This document shows positions 39,926 to 49,398 of a stretch of 64,000 nt of DNA, piece by piece. Each line of letters begins with the position of its first letter. Positions within the stretch are counted from its first letter, which is position 1. The DNA lies in the NCBI RefSeq assembly GCF_031199965.1, contig NZ_CP133605.1, positions 2,574,501 through 2,638,500 on the forward strand, given 5' to 3'. Position numbers and translations under genes: made by a program. Source of the DNA: Paenibacillus sp. D2_2 (GTDB taxonomy: Bacteria > Bacillota > Bacilli > Paenibacillales > Paenibacillaceae). The notes beneath the pieces are model-generated. The model was given only the letters and a program-made list of their open reading frames with translations, did not search any database and had not been told where the DNA came from.

Positions 39926-41200
39926 ATGGACGGTACAATGAACAACGAACAGAGAGTAACACCGTTCAAAAGATTAACATTCGGCATTATGCTCGGATAC
40001 GCTTGTATGATGATTGCGCTCATAACTCCGGCAATGCTGTTGCTGACATTTAAAATGATCGAGATTAGTCCGGACAATTACACAACTTCATTCGGTCTTG
40101 TAGCCGGAATTGGCGCGTTCTTCGCATTGATCGGTAACCCTATTGGGGGAACGATCAGTGACCGTACAAATGTAGCATTCGGCCGCAGACGAACCTGGTT
40201 CATCATTGGACCGATTGTCGGCTGTGTTTGTCTATTATGGATCGGTATGGCAACAGAAATCTGGCAGGTTACGGTTGCCTGGTCGATTGCACAATTTTTC
40301 TTTAACTTTGGTATGGCAGCGTATACGGCACTAATTCCAGATCAAGTTCCACTAGAGAAGCAAGGAACGATCTCAGGTATTCTCGGTCTCGTCTCGCCGC
40401 TTGCCGTTGTGATCGGAATGGCACTGATGACTATGATGACCGACTCTGCATCTCTTGTGAAATGGACCTTGCTCGCGGTTATTGGCATTGTTGGACCGAT
40501 TATCAGCGCATTCCTGATTAAAGATAGCAAAGTTGAGATCGTAAGGGCCAGACCCGATAACATTCCGTTTGCCAAGAAGCTCGCTAATCTGTATCCAAGT
40601 CCGAAGAAGTACCCGGAATTTACATGGGCTATTTTTTCTAAGTTTTTGCTGATGATGGGATTTGGAAGTAGTTCGTACTTAGCCGTGATGCTAGTAAATC
40701 GTATGGGTTATACCGAGGCACATGCAACATCGGGGGTGGCTACGCTGCAAATGATCTCACTCGCCGCTATGTCTCTAACAAGTGTAGTTGGTGGGATGTT
40801 GTCAGACAAAGCTAAGAAGCAGAAACCGTTCCTTTATGGGTCTGCTTTTATCATGATGATTGGTACTCTAGTGTTCGCATTCATGCAGGATTTCTCGGTA
40901 TTCATTGTTGCTACCGTCATCATTGGCCTTGGAGCTGGCTGTTTTACAGCGGTGGATACGGCCTTAGTCGCTCGTATATTACCGCGGAAAGAAGATGCTG
41001 CCAAAGACTTTGGACTCATGAATGTGGCTAATGCGCTGCCACAATCAATTGTACCGGCTATTGCGCCTCTGCTACTTGGTATAGGAGGATGGGCATTCTT
41101 CTATATCGCACTGGCATTATGTCTTGTATTGAGTATGCTCGCTACGAAGCCGCTTCCTGAAATAGGGAAGCGATCCAGTGTGGATACTGAGCAGCAATAA
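39926..41200 (+). CDS. MFS sugar transporter (GPH-like)
   Basis: 424 residues, 12 predicted helices, signature GGTISDRTNVAFGRRRTWF between helices 2 and 3 as in the glycoside-pentoside-hexuronide branch, and GGMLSDKAKKQKPF in the second half. ATG 39926 follows GGGAGG. Located with a GH3 enzyme and an AraC regulator, it probably imports a beta-glycoside. Confidence 0.9.
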   Translation: MDGTMNNEQRVTPFKRLTFGIMLGYACMMIALITPAMLLLTFKMIEISPDNYTTSFGLVAGIGAFFALIGNPIGGTISDRTNVAFGRRRTWFIIGPIVGCVCLLWIGMATEIWQVTVAWSIAQFFFNFGMAAYTALIPDQVPLEKQGTISGILGLVSPLAVVIGMALMTMMTDSASLVKWTLLAVIGIVGPIISAFLIKDSKVEIVRARPDNIPFAKKLANLYPSPKKYPEFTWAIFSKFLLMMGFGSSSYLAVMLVNRMGYTEAHATSGVATLQMISLAAMSLTSVVGGMLSDKAKKQKPFLYGSAFIMMIGTLVFAFMQDFSVFIVATVIIGLGAGCFTAVDTALVARILPRKEDAAKDFGLMNVANALPQSIVPAIAPLLLGIGGWAFFYIALALCLVLSMLATKPLPEIGKRSSVDTEQQ

Positions 41201-41253
41201 TAGGCAGATAGATACAACAAGATTAACTTAAAATGAAAGGTAGGATTTACGTA

Positions 41254-43545
41254 ATGACGAACCATGATGATACTGCTCTACACTATGAACCAACGATTGA
41301 ATACGTAAAGAATGAGAACGGTCCAACGTTAGGCTATTCCACTGACTCTGGAGTTCGAATTATCGAGAAGGATGGCTTGCATTTTAAGAACTTGAGTAAA
41401 GACGGTGACTTGAAGCCTTATGAAGACTGGAGACTTCCTACTGAGGAGCGTGCCAAAGACCTCGCTTCCAGACTTTCTGTTGAAGAGATCGCAGGCTTAA
41501 TGCTGTACAGCTCGCACCAGAATATTCCGGCAAGAAGTGGTGGCTGGTTTGGGGGAACGTACGCCGGTAAAGCTTATGAAGAGAGTGGCGCCAAGCCATG
41601 GGATTTAACCGATGAGCAGATTTCTTTCCTGAAGCAGACCCATCTTCGTCATGTATTGATTATGACGGTTGATAATCCGGAAATGGCGGCACGTTGGAAC
41701 AACCGTCTCCAAGCTGTAGCCGAAGGAAGCGGCTTTGGTGTTCCGGTAAACAACAGTTCCGACCCTCGCCACGGCTTTGACGCTAGCTCAGAGTTCAATG
41801 CCGGTGCAGCATCAACGTCCCGTGTGTCATTTTGGCCAGAAACGCTTGGACTTGCGGCGACTTTCGATCCTGAGATCACGAGACAATTCGGAGAGATCGC
41901 ATCGAAAGAATATCGCGCCCTCGGCATAGCAACTGCGCTGTCGCCGCAAATTGATATTGCCACCGATCCACGCTGGCATCGCTTCAACGGAACATTCGGC
42001 GAAGACTCCAAGCTGTCGGCCGATATGGCCCGTGCCTATGTCGACGGTTTCCAGTCATCCGAGGTTGAGCAGTCAGAGGGATGGGGCCCAGGTAGTGTAA
42101 ATGCGATGGTGAAGCATTGGCCTGGCGGCGGCTCGGGCGAAGCCGGCAGAGATGCGCATTTCGGTTGTGGCAAATATGCGGTATATCCGGGCAATAATTT
42201 CGATGAGCATTTGATACCGTTCACGGAAGGAGCCTTCCAGCTTGAGGGCAAGACCAGACGTGCTTCGGCGGTGATGCCGTACTACACCATCTCCTATGAC
42301 GAGGATAATAAGAACGGTGAGAACGTCGGCAACTCTTATAACCGTTATTTGATCAATGACTTACTACGGGAGGAGTACGGTTATGATGGAGTAGTATGTA
42401 CAGACTGGAGCATTACGGCTGATGAATCCGAACACAAAGGCACCGTTTTCAGCGGCAAATCATGGGGAGTTGAGCATCTCTCCGTAGCTGAAAGACACTA
42501 CAAGCTACTGATGGCAGGCGTCGACCAATTCGGCGGCAACAATGATGCAGGTCCTGTACTAGAGGCTTATCAAATGGGCGTAGTAGAGCATGGGGAGGCG
42601 TTCATGAGAGCGCGCTTTGAGCAATCGGCAGTACGGCTACTGTTGAACATATTCCGTCCTGGTCTGTTCGAGAATCCTTATTTGAATCATGAAGAGAGTA
42701 GTAAGATCGTAGGCTGCCCTGAATTCATGGCAGCAGGTTATGTGGCTCAACTGAAATCTATAGTTCTGCTGAAGAATAGGGGAGAGGTGCTTCCGATTCA
42801 GGGACGGAAGAAAGTCTATATACCTAAGCGGTTGCTGCCTGCAGGAATGAACTGGGTCGGCATGCCGACACCGGAGAGACTGGAAGATCCCGTTGATCTT
42901 AGTATAGTAGCTGAGTATTTTGACGTCACCGACAATCCAGAAGAAGCGGACTTCGGACTTGTGTTCATTGAAAATCCAGACTCTGGTATCGGCTACAGCC
43001 AGGAAGATGCGGAACAAGGGGGCAATGGTTATGTACCGATTAGCCTTCAATATCGTCCATATACTGCTGAATTTGCCCGTGAGCGCAGTATTGCCGGTGA
43101 TCCACGAGACAGTGATGTGCTGAATCGTACGTACAAAGGCAAGACCGTGGAGACGCGCAATTCGCCTGATCTGGATGTCGTTCTCGATACGAAGGAGAAG
43201 ATGAAGGGCAAGCCGGTTATCGTATCCTTGCTGCAGTCGAATCCGACGATTGTTGCTGAATTCGAGTCAGCACCTGATGCTATCCTCACTAACTTTGGTG
43301 TGAATGTCCGAGCTATTATGGAAGTGCTGACAGGCTCCTATGAACCGTCTGGTCTGCTGCCATTCCAAATGCCAGTTAACATGAAGACGGTTGAAGAACA
43401 ATTTGAGGACGTTCCACATGACATGGAGTGCTATATTGATACAGAAGGTCATGTTTATGATTTTGGCTTCGGATTGAACTGGAGCGGTGTCATCGAGGAT
43501 GCACGGACGGCGAAATACAAGAAGACACAGACACGTAATAAATAA
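41254..43545 (+). CDS. Glycoside hydrolase family 3 enzyme (beta-glucosidase-like)
   Basis: 763 residues. GH3 N-terminal barrel with VKHWPGGGSGEAGRDAH, and the nucleophile region GVVCTDWSIT with Asp at about residue 384; C-terminal sandwich domain with ILTNFGVNVRAIMEVLTGSYEPSGLLPFQMP and the closing YDFGFGLNWSG. No signal peptide, so it acts in the cytoplasm on sugars brought in by the preceding transporter. ATG 41254 is preferred over 41233 because AGGTAGG lies between them. Confidence 0.92.
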   Translation: MTNHDDTALHYEPTIEYVKNENGPTLGYSTDSGVRIIEKDGLHFKNLSKDGDLKPYEDWRLPTEERAKDLASRLSVEEIAGLMLYSSHQNIPARSGGWFGGTYAGKAYEESGAKPWDLTDEQISFLKQTHLRHVLIMTVDNPEMAARWNNRLQAVAEGSGFGVPVNNSSDPRHGFDASSEFNAGAASTSRVSFWPETLGLAATFDPEITRQFGEIASKEYRALGIATALSPQIDIATDPRWHRFNGTFGEDSKLSADMARAYVDGFQSSEVEQSEGWGPGSVNAMVKHWPGGGSGEAGRDAHFGCGKYAVYPGNNFDEHLIPFTEGAFQLEGKTRRASAVMPYYTISYDEDNKNGENVGNSYNRYLINDLLREEYGYDGVVCTDWSITADESEHKGTVFSGKSWGVEHLSVAERHYKLLMAGVDQFGGNNDAGPVLEAYQMGVVEHGEAFMRARFEQSAVRLLLNIFRPGLFENPYLNHEESSKIVGCPEFMAAGYVAQLKSIVLLKNRGEVLPIQGRKKVYIPKRLLPAGMNWVGMPTPERLEDPVDLSIVAEYFDVTDNPEEADFGLVFIENPDSGIGYSQEDAEQGGNGYVPISLQYRPYTAEFARERSIAGDPRDSDVLNRTYKGKTVETRNSPDLDVVLDTKEKMKGKPVIVSLLQSNPTIVAEFESAPDAILTNFGVNVRAIMEVLTGSYEPSGLLPFQMPVNMKTVEEQFEDVPHDMECYIDTEGHVYDFGFGLNWSGVIEDARTAKYKKTQTRNK

Positions 43546-43549
43546 CTGC

Positions 43550-43588
43550 AAAAGGATGGCTCCCGTACTACAATGGAGTCATCCTTTT
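43550..43588. terminator. Bidirectional terminator
   Basis: AAAAGGATG.CTCC pairs with GGAG.CATCCTTTT, A tract before and T tract after. Lies between the convergent GH3 and MetE-like genes. Confidence 0.88.
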
Positions 43589-43627
43589 AAATTTCAATGT
43601 GTCAGATGCTTCTAATCCTTACAGCAA

Positions 43628-44787
43628 TCACTCGCCCCAGTATTTCAGAGCAATGCTTTGCCCTTGATCAATCTTCGCCCATTGCTCATCCTCGGTCAAT
43701 TCATTGCCGCCGTCACAGGAGGCAAAGCCACACTGGTGCGAGAGGAGTAAGCGTTCTTTCGGGATAATCTTGGACGCTTCGTCAAGTAATTGGAGTACGC
43801 GGGATTCGTCATCAAGGGTATTTGTTTTGCTCGACAGTAAACCAAGCACGATTTCAGTATCTGGCTTATCCTTGAACACTGCAAGTGCGTCAAGCGAACC
43901 TGCTCTGTCGTCATCCCACTCCAGGAAGAAGCGGTCGTATTTCAGTTGCTTTAAGAACAAATCGGCAATTTTGCTGTATGAGCCACCGCCCATATTTCGG
44001 GAATCGTAGTTGCCACGGCAATTGTGCGTCCACATTTTCAGCCCGAGGCTGTGACCGAAGTCAATCACTGTGTTATTGATGTCGATAAATTCCGCCGCCA
44101 ACGCTTGTACAGTTTCTTGATCAATATTTTGACCCGTGTACGGAGAGTTAGGATTGTCGTCCGCAAAAATCTCCCAAAGGCAATCATCAAATTGCAGAAT
44201 TTTACCTCCTGCTGCAGCGTATTCCTGAACGAATTCTTTGTACGCTTGAATAAGCCCCGCTTTTAATTCCTGCGGTGTGGCATAAACAGAATCTTTGTCG
44301 CCGATGTTGTCCGACCACGAGAGCTCCCCAAAGATATGCGAAGGCGATGGGATGCAGAGCTTCGTCTCTCTGTTGCCAGCAATTGCCGCTTGTTTTTTGA
44401 ATACTTGAATAAAGTTATGGTTCTTCCCGCTTAGGGGTTCAGTAATCCGCAGACCAATGTCACGACGTGTCTCATATTTCTGAGTTTCATCCTTGTCGCG
44501 GAAAAAGTAGCCGTGGTCGGCAATATACCGGCTGATGCCTTTTAGCCCCCATACGAAATCCAAATGCCACATAGACTTCGAGAACTCGCCGTCCGTAATA
44601 ATCTCGAGCCCATGTTGAATTTCCTTATCTATTACATGTTTCGTCGCTGCATGTTCACATTCCTCATATCCAGTTAAATCAGCATAGAACGGATATGTAA
44701 TATCGTCACGATGCTCGATTTGGTGTTTGTAGGTCAATAGATTTTCGGGCGCAATAGACTGCCGACAGTTTGAAATTTCTTGCTCAT
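43628..44787 (-). CDS. MetE C-terminal-like (YxjG/YxjH-type) methyltransferase, frameshifted
   Basis: About 386 residues of the cobalamin-independent methionine synthase catalytic-domain family. Zinc-site motifs: His-x-Cys in WTHNCRGNYD and Cys in SHQCGFASCDGG; also GEFSKSMWHLDF and LQFDDCLWEIF. The true start is ATG at 44787 with AGGAGG 7 bases upstream, giving SKKFQTVGSLLRP, then one base is lost at 44747-44749 before ENLLTYKHQ. Such proteins transfer methyl groups to homocysteine or related thiols. Preceded by a LysR gene on the same strand. Confidence 0.87.
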
Positions 44788-44800
44788 TGGAAACCCTCCT

Positions 44801-44826
44801 AAATGTTTGATACCAAATGTTTGATA
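44801..44826. repeat. Tandem direct repeat in the promoter of the MetE-like gene
   Basis: Two exact copies of AAATGTTTGATA, 14 bases apart (44801 and 44815), just outside the ribosome site of the minus-strand MetE-like gene. A candidate regulator-binding site. Confidence 0.6.
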
Positions 44827-44895
44827 TAAACAATCTAATATAAGAAGGGTCATATAGGGTAACTCCAAATTTCTATGTTCTGTTATAGCTATTAA

Positions 44896-45826
44896 CTATA
44901 CCTGACCATCCATAAGAACATCGTAAGCGCCCACGACCTGCTTTAATTCCTCAAGATACATTGTTGCCTGTTTGGTGAGTTGTATCGAATTATGCGCAAT
45001 CCAACCAACCTCTATCGTATCGTCGATACGTAGCGGTACGGCCGTAATATTGTCTCCATTCAAGTCTGCGCTAACAATTCCCGTAGATATCGTGTAGCCA
45101 TTGAGACCGATCATCAAATTGAAGATGGTTGCCCTGTCACTAACGCGTATTGTCTTTTTACTGTATGCCGTACTGAGAATTTCTTCCGAAAAATAGAACG
45201 AGTTATTCTCACCCTGATCAAAGGAGAGGCAGGTATAGTCTTCCAAGTCCTCAGGTGTGACGTACTTTTTCTTGGCAAGTGGATTTGACGCACTGACGAA
45301 AATATGTGGCTTAGCAATAAACAGCGGATGGAAGGTCAAGCCGTTCTCGCGTAGCAGCTTCTCAAGCACTCTTCTATTGAACGGATTCATATATAGAATG
45401 CCAAGTTCGCTTCGTAAGGTTTTTACATCCTCTATAATTTCATGAGTCCGTGTCTCGCGCAGTGTAAATTCATATTCATCCGCATTGGTCTTCTTGACCA
45501 TATTTACGAACGCATTTACTGCAAAAGCATAGTGTTGAGTTGAGATGGAGCAGAGACGACGAGAGGGCTTCTTGCTCAAATAGCGCTGCTCAAGCAGGCT
45601 TGCTTGCTCGACAACTTGGCGGGCATAACCCAGAAATTCCACGCCATCCATCGTCAGTGTGATGCCTTTTGGTGTTCTATTAAAGAGTTCAACACCGGCT
45701 TTCGGCTTCCAAGTCTTTCACTGCGTTGGACAAGCTCGGTTGCGAAATAAATAGGCTTTCCGCCGCTTTATTGATCGAACCACAGTTCACGATTTCGATA
45801 AAGTACTTAAGTTGTTGTAAAGTCAT
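44896..45826 (-). CDS. LysR-family transcriptional regulator (frameshifted)
   Basis: About 309 residues. Helix-turn-helix at the N-terminus (LQQLKYFIEIVNCGSINKAAES, ISQPSLSNAVKDLE) beginning at ATG 45826 with GGGAGG upstream; the effector domain (LCSISTQHYAFAVNAF, PHIFVSASNPLA, GYTISTGIV) is in another frame. An extra base in TTT 45700-45702 explains the break; removing it gives DLEAEAGVELFNRTPKGITLT. Probably controls the following MetE-like gene. Confidence 0.9.
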
Positions 45827-45884
45827 TGGATTTTCCTCCCGGTCAAGTTTGGGATATTTATTCTCTTTTTTGTGCTCTTATTCT

Positions 45885-45901
45885 CTATGTTATATACATA
45901 G
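45885..45901. promoter_or_regulatory. Palindrome upstream of the LysR gene
   Basis: CTATGT-TATAT-ACATAG, a perfect 6-5-6 dyad between the divergent LysR and AraC genes, 59 bases from the LysR start. Its T-N11-A form is compatible with a LysR autoregulatory site. Confidence 0.45.
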
Positions 45902-46008
45902 TATCAGCGTAAAATATTGACTGTTGTTTGCAGAATTATATCATATTCAGTGCGCGCAAAATATTTTGAATGAAGTAATGAAATTAACGGAGCTAGAAGG
46001 TGGCCTGA

Positions 46009-46986
46009 ATGACTTTAAATATACTGAACAGCGAGGTGCACAGCCTCTTTGATCAATTTACGGATCTGATTCAAGGACAAACCCGGCAGCGGTCATGGGA
46101 ACAACATATCACGATTCCTCCGCAGGTTGGAGAGGGAAGCATTTTGAGAACGCCGATCCGTCCCGGTATGGAAATTGTTGTAACCGACCTGACCTACGCA
46201 CAGGATATGAAGCTTCGCATTCAGGAAGCCTGCCCGCTGTTTGAGCTTAGCTATTGCCTTAGCGGAGACATTTACTGTGAATGGGATGGCAAAGAAAGCC
46301 ATACTCGTCATTGGACGGGCAATGTGCTATTTTTCGAGGATGAATTGGTCTATGAAGAGAAGAAGGCGGATGTCCGTCATCAAATGTTGGAAGTCCGCTT
46401 GTCCCCTCAGGCGCTGTTCCATTATGCGGCTGATCCGAGCGAGAAGCATAAAATGAAGACATGGCTGGCACGCCATAAGGGACATATTAATCCCTACCCG
46501 AATACACCGGAGATTCATCGATGTGTGTCGGATATGATGAACTGCACTTATGATGGTGGGCTGAAACGACTGTATATGGAGAGCAAGGCGATGGAGCTGA
46601 TCGCTTTGTTTGGGAAAGTGGAAGGCCATGAAATGGAGAGCCATAGCCGCTTCTTGACCCGTGATGATCTACTGAAACTGGATCAAGCCAGGGAACTGGT
46701 GATTCTCAATTTCGAACAGCCGTTAACGCTTCAGGAGCTGTCGCGTAAAGTCGGGCTCAATGAATTCAAGTTGAAGAAGGGCTTCCGGGAACGTTTTGGT
46801 ATGACCGTATTCGAACTGGTGCGGAAGAATAGGATGGAGAAGGCCCTGTATTATATGGAAATACAACGGATGAATATAGGGGAAGCGGCGGTAGCTGTGG
46901 GCTACAGTAATGTCAGCAATTTCACGACAGCTTTCCGTAAAATTTACGGATACAATCCAAGCGAATATCTCAGAAGTTTCAAATAA
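46009..46986 (+). CDS. AraC-family regulator (PchR/YbtA-like)
   Basis: 325 residues: N-terminal cupin-like sensing domain (LFELSYCLSGDIYCEWDGK) and C-terminal AraC domain (LTLQELSRKVGLNEFKLKKGFRERFGMTVFELVRKNRMEKA, VGYSNVSNFTTAFRKIYGYNPSEY). The sequence style and the neighbouring iron-uptake genes suggest a siderophore-responsive activator. ATG 46009 follows AAGGTGG. Confidence 0.9.
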   Translation: MTLNILNSEVHSLFDQFTDLIQGQTRQRSWEQHITIPPQVGEGSILRTPIRPGMEIVVTDLTYAQDMKLRIQEACPLFELSYCLSGDIYCEWDGKESHTRHWTGNVLFFEDELVYEEKKADVRHQMLEVRLSPQALFHYAADPSEKHKMKTWLARHKGHINPYPNTPEIHRCVSDMMNCTYDGGLKRLYMESKAMELIALFGKVEGHEMESHSRFLTRDDLLKLDQARELVILNFEQPLTLQELSRKVGLNEFKLKKGFRERFGMTVFELVRKNRMEKALYYMEIQRMNIGEAAVAVGYSNVSNFTTAFRKIYGYNPSEYLRSFK

Positions 46987-47016
46987 TTATAGTAAATAGA
47001 ATAGAAGAGATGTTAT

Positions 47017-47068
47017 AAGAGGGATTTTCGGACATGATCAGCATGTTCGAAAATCCTCTTTGGCTTTT
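47017..47068 (+). terminator. Long hairpin terminator
   Basis: AAGAGG.ATTTTCG.ACAT pairs with ATGTTCGAAAATCCTCTT across a GATCAGC loop, followed by TTTGGCTTTTT. Separates the AraC gene from the iron-uptake operon. Confidence 0.85.
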
Positions 47069-47120
47069 TCGGCTCCTTTTACAGGCAAAGAAAATCCCTT
47101 TGCAGGTAGAACGCTGAATC

Positions 47121-47143
47121 ATTATCACTGATAATGATTATCA
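47121..47143. promoter_or_regulatory. Two overlapping 7-1-7 Fur boxes
   Basis: ATTATCA-C-TGATAAT (47121-47135) and TGATAAT-G-ATTATCA (47129-47143) are both perfect 7-1-7 inverted repeats sharing the central TGATAAT. This is the Bacillus-type Fur box in an overlapping pair, 80 bases before the iron-binding lipoprotein start. Confidence 0.9.
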
Positions 47144-47222
47144 ATTGGTCATGCTGCTAGTTCCAATATTTGCTGGAACGAAAAGCATGTCCAAATTTGC
47201 AGGAATTTCAGGGGAGGCAATC

Positions 47223-48275
47223 ATGAGAAACTCAAGCAATAAAATGATCCAGTTCACTATACTTTTAACGGTGCTCGCTTTGTTTAGCGCTGCATGTGGC
47301 AATTCGCCGCATCAAGGAGCTCATTCAGCGAATACCGATAGTCAGGCCGTGGAAGGCGGAACATTAGCTGGTCATAATGGCAGTCAGCATTACCCGGTTA
47401 CGCTCCGAATTTATACGGACGAAGGGAAAGAAATGAAGCAGACCATTGAGAAGGAACCGCAAAAAGTAGTCGTACTTGGAACAGCTATGGCAGAACTGAT
47501 GATTCAATTCGGGCAAAAGGATAAAATTGCCGGTCTGGCCTATCTGGATCAGTCCTTTTCTCCATATACGGATGAAATCGCCAAGTTGCCGCTCTTAACT
47601 GAGCTGTGGCCGAGTAAAGAAGCCGTTATCGCCCTGCAGCCCGATTTGATCTATTCGATGTCTTCGGCATTTAAGGAAGATCGGTTAGGCGGGATATCCT
47701 TCTGGAACGAAAGGGGCATCCAGGTGGTTCCCGCATCGAATTTCAATATTGGACGCAGTATCGATTACTATTTCGACGATATCCGGAACTTTGGAAAAAT
47801 CTTTAACGTGGAGGAGCAGACGGATTCTTACCTTAAGCAGCAGCAAACAAAAATCGATGAAATCACACAGAAGGCACAGCATGTGAAGGCTAAGCCTAAG
47901 GTGTTGCTGCTGGCAAACGCCGGGCGTGAAAATTACGATTATTATCCTCCATCCTGGTGCGTGATCGATGAGATGGTGGAAGGATCGGGCGGAGAGTATA
48001 TGCAGTTATCGGATGGGTACATCGAATTGCAAATCGAAGCGATCATTGCTGCAAATCCGGATAAAATCATCTTGACCCATTTTCAGGAAAGCGACCATGA
48101 AAGCATCAAGAATAAGCTGCTCTCTAATCCGCGCCTGAAGAATATGAAGGCGATTCAAACCGGGAATGTCATGGTGGCGGATTACACAAATGCCATTCGA
48201 GGTGGATTGCAGCTCACGAATTTGTATGAAGAAGTTGCTCGATTCGTACAGCCCGAGCTGTATGGAGGACAATAA
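47223..48275 (+). CDS. Iron-siderophore ABC transporter substrate-binding lipoprotein
   Basis: 350 residues. Signal peptide with lipobox SAAC near residues 19-22, then a two-lobe periplasmic-binding fold joined by a long helix (KVVVLGTAMAELMIQFGQKDKIAGLAY, LLANAGRENYDYYPPSW). ATG 47223 is chosen because GGGGAGG lies just upstream; the earlier in-frame start at 47145 overlaps the Fur region. Delivers ferric siderophore (or a related chelate) to the following permease. Likely repressed by Fur. Confidence 0.9.
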   Translation: MRNSSNKMIQFTILLTVLALFSAACGNSPHQGAHSANTDSQAVEGGTLAGHNGSQHYPVTLRIYTDEGKEMKQTIEKEPQKVVVLGTAMAELMIQFGQKDKIAGLAYLDQSFSPYTDEIAKLPLLTELWPSKEAVIALQPDLIYSMSSAFKEDRLGGISFWNERGIQVVPASNFNIGRSIDYYFDDIRNFGKIFNVEEQTDSYLKQQQTKIDEITQKAQHVKAKPKVLLLANAGRENYDYYPPSWCVIDEMVEGSGGEYMQLSDGYIELQIEAIIAANPDKIILTHFQESDHESIKNKLLSNPRLKNMKAIQTGNVMVADYTNAIRGGLQLTNLYEEVARFVQPELYGGQ

Positions 48276-48278
48276 GCC

Positions 48279-49397
48279 ATGGTAAGGCTGCAAGCGTATG
48301 AGAAGATCAAAGGCCACTGGGCTGATTTCGAGAAGTTAGCAAGCAGACGTTCTTCATTTGTCCTGATGATTTGTGCACTCGTTCTCGCTTTGATTTGTTC
48401 GATCGGACTAGCTTTGTCGATTGGTCAAGTATCGGTTTCCTTTGACGATGCGATGCAGATCGTCGTAAATCAGATGTTTGGCATCTCACTCGAACATCTT
48501 GATGGGACGCTCCCAGTTGGGGCTATTGATATCATTTGGAATATTCGCTTCCCAAGGGTATTGCTGGCTATGACTGTAGGCGCGGGGCTTGCATTATGCG
48601 GGACGGTCATGCAGGCCTTCGTGCAAAATCCGCTGGCGGATCCTTATATTCTCGGTATCTCGTCGGGTGCCTCCTTGGGGGCGACCTTCTCCATTATGCT
48701 GGGGATTGGGACAGCTAGTCTCGCAGGAAGCATGGGGGTGGCCTTTTGGGCTTTTATAGGGGCGTTAGGAGCAGCCGGAGGCGTGATGATATTAGCCAAT
48801 TTGGGCGGAAAAATATCATCTGCCAAGCTGGTGCTAATGGGTACTGTAGTTAACGCACTATGTAGCGCATGCTCCAATTTCATTATATATATGGCGAGCA
48901 ACTCCGAGGGAATTCGCTCGGTTACATTCTGGACGATGGGCAGCCTTGCTTCCGCCAAGTGGGATAGCTTGCCGCTTGTTGGGAGTATAACGATCGCTGC
49001 CGCATTCTTTTTTATGATGCAGTCACGGGTGCTAAATACGATGCTGATGGGGGACGAAGCAGCTATAACGCTTGGTATGAATATGAAAGCCTATCGAGGA
49101 TTGTATATGGTGATATCTTCGGTTCTGACGGGGACACTTGTCGCGACATGCGGTATTATCGGTTTTGTCGGGCTTATCATTCCGCATATAGCAAGGGGTT
49201 TGGTGGGCTCAGACCATAAGCGATTGCTGCCGGTATCTATATTATTTAGCGCTATCTTTCTTATTTGGACAGATGTGCTGGCAAGGACGGTTATACCTAA
49301 CAGCGAACTGCCCATTGGAATTGTAACGGCGCTTCTTGGAGCACCGATGCTGATGTACATGCTGTTGAAGAAGAACTATGGATTTGGGGGTAACTAG
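48279..49397 (+). CDS. FecCD-family iron-siderophore permease
   Basis: 372 residues, about nine or ten helices, family motifs WNIRFPRVLLAMTVGAGLALCGTVMQAFVQNPLADPYILGISSGAS and GFVGLIIPHIAR. A single permease gene, so it probably works as a homodimer. ATG 48279 is 4 bases after the previous stop, with GGAGG inside that gene. Confidence 0.93.
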   Translation: MVRLQAYEKIKGHWADFEKLASRRSSFVLMICALVLALICSIGLALSIGQVSVSFDDAMQIVVNQMFGISLEHLDGTLPVGAIDIIWNIRFPRVLLAMTVGAGLALCGTVMQAFVQNPLADPYILGISSGASLGATFSIMLGIGTASLAGSMGVAFWAFIGALGAAGGVMILANLGGKISSAKLVLMGTVVNALCSACSNFIIYMASNSEGIRSVTFWTMGSLASAKWDSLPLVGSITIAAAFFFMMQSRVLNTMLMGDEAAITLGMNMKAYRGLYMVISSVLTGTLVATCGIIGFVGLIIPHIARGLVGSDHKRLLPVSILFSAIFLIWTDVLARTVIPNSELPIGIVTALLGAPMLMYMLLKKNYGFGGN

Positions 49398-49398
49398 C

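Noticed and set aside
44801-44826. Direct repeats as a small CRISPR array
   Set aside because: Only two 12-base copies separated by 2 bases, no spacers and no cas genes.
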